64,000 bases of DNA from Vagococcus penaei (GTDB lineage Bacteria; Bacillota; Bacilli; Lactobacillales; Vagococcaceae): NCBI RefSeq assembly GCF_001998885.1, contig NZ_CP019609.1, positions 784,001 to 848,000 of the forward strand, in the 5' to 3' direction. Positions 63,865 through 64,000 of the stretch are shown one piece after another; position 1 is the first letter of the stretch, and every line of letters begins with the position of its first letter. A program made the translations under genes and the position numbers. Below the pieces are notes generated by a model, which ran no database searches, was not told the origin of the DNA, and worked only from the letters and a program-made list of their open reading frames with translations.

Positions 63865-63950
63865 CTTCTATAAGTGTTCTATTTAATTAAGTGATTGCTC
63901 ACTCAAAACTGGATTTGAAGTTATCATTAACATAAGTGACACCGTTTATT

Positions 63951-64000
63951 TGGTTAAGTCCTCGATCGATTAGTACTAGTCCGCTCCATACATCACTGTA
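63951..64000 (-). rRNA. rrl: 23S ribosomal RNA, 3' end (partial)
   Basis: The minus strand ends GGACTAGTACTAATCGATCG then AGGACTTAACCA, the conserved 3' terminus of 23S rRNA. The rest lies beyond the window. Confidence 0.93.

Noticed and set aside
63352..63873. 173-residue reading frame on the plus strand
   Set aside because: It runs antisense through the ABC exporter gene, tRNA-Asn and 5S rRNA and has no supporting signals.

Overview
The window is AT-rich chromosomal DNA of a low-GC Firmicute of the order Lactobacillales. The complete mevalonate route, a GadB/GadC acid-resistance cluster, an Mga-type regulator, a YhgE/Pip protein, PTS sugar uptake and the rlmH/htrA pair together suggest the neighbourhood of Enterococcaceae (an Enterococcus- or Vagococcus-like organism). 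The genus cannot be fixed from sequence reading alone. The rRNA operon at the right edge runs leftward. Because rRNA operons normally follow the replication fork, oriC is probably to the right of the window.

Layout. 1-9.4 kb: partial rlmH, a cluster of DnaA-box-like sites, htrA, pepQ, nagA, a small KOW-like gene, an aminotransferase, transketolase, a DUF896 gene and lexA. 9.4-14.3 kb: a 58-residue membrane protein behind a perfect LexA operator, an M42 peptidase, L25/Ctc behind a structured leader, and mvaS-mvaA. 14.4-24.6 kb: a DUF916/DUF3324-like surface protein broken by an exact 442-bp tandem duplication, rodA, a LapA-like gene, an SDR, rnz, a Mn/Fe-type ABC importer with two different operators, obgE and a cyclophilin lipoprotein. 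24.7-33.2 kb: a phosphoesterase, a GNAT, ilvE, and an operon joining a TctA-like permease to mvk-mvaD-mvaK2-fni. 33.2-43.7 kb: a Bce-type ABC pair, nanE, a peptide transporter, an alpha-glucoside PTS/GH13/LacI unit and a membrane protein.

43.8-55.6 kb is the most distinctive part, an acid-response island. It holds an Mga-like regulator, two paralogous small charged proteins, gadB, a penicillin-V-acylase-type Ntn hydrolase, a YhgE/Pip protein, gadC, an HdeD-like protein and a K+ channel, with similar short motifs upstream of several of them. 55.7-63.6 kb carries a frameshifted nitroreductase, an old-yellow-enzyme gene with a MarR regulator, a frameshifted polysaccharide deacetylase and a heterodimeric ABC exporter. 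The right edge has tRNA-Asn, 5S rRNA and the 3' end of 23S rRNA.

How the parts work together: the two mevalonate clusters make isopentenyl diphosphate from acetoacetyl-CoA onward; the thiolase is not in the window. GadB consumes a proton while making GABA and GadC exports GABA for glutamate. LexA probably controls itself and the small membrane gene next to it. Four genes are broken: one by the 442-bp duplication and three by a missing A in a poly-A tract (A7 where A8 is needed). That repeated pattern needs read-level checking before it is treated as biology.
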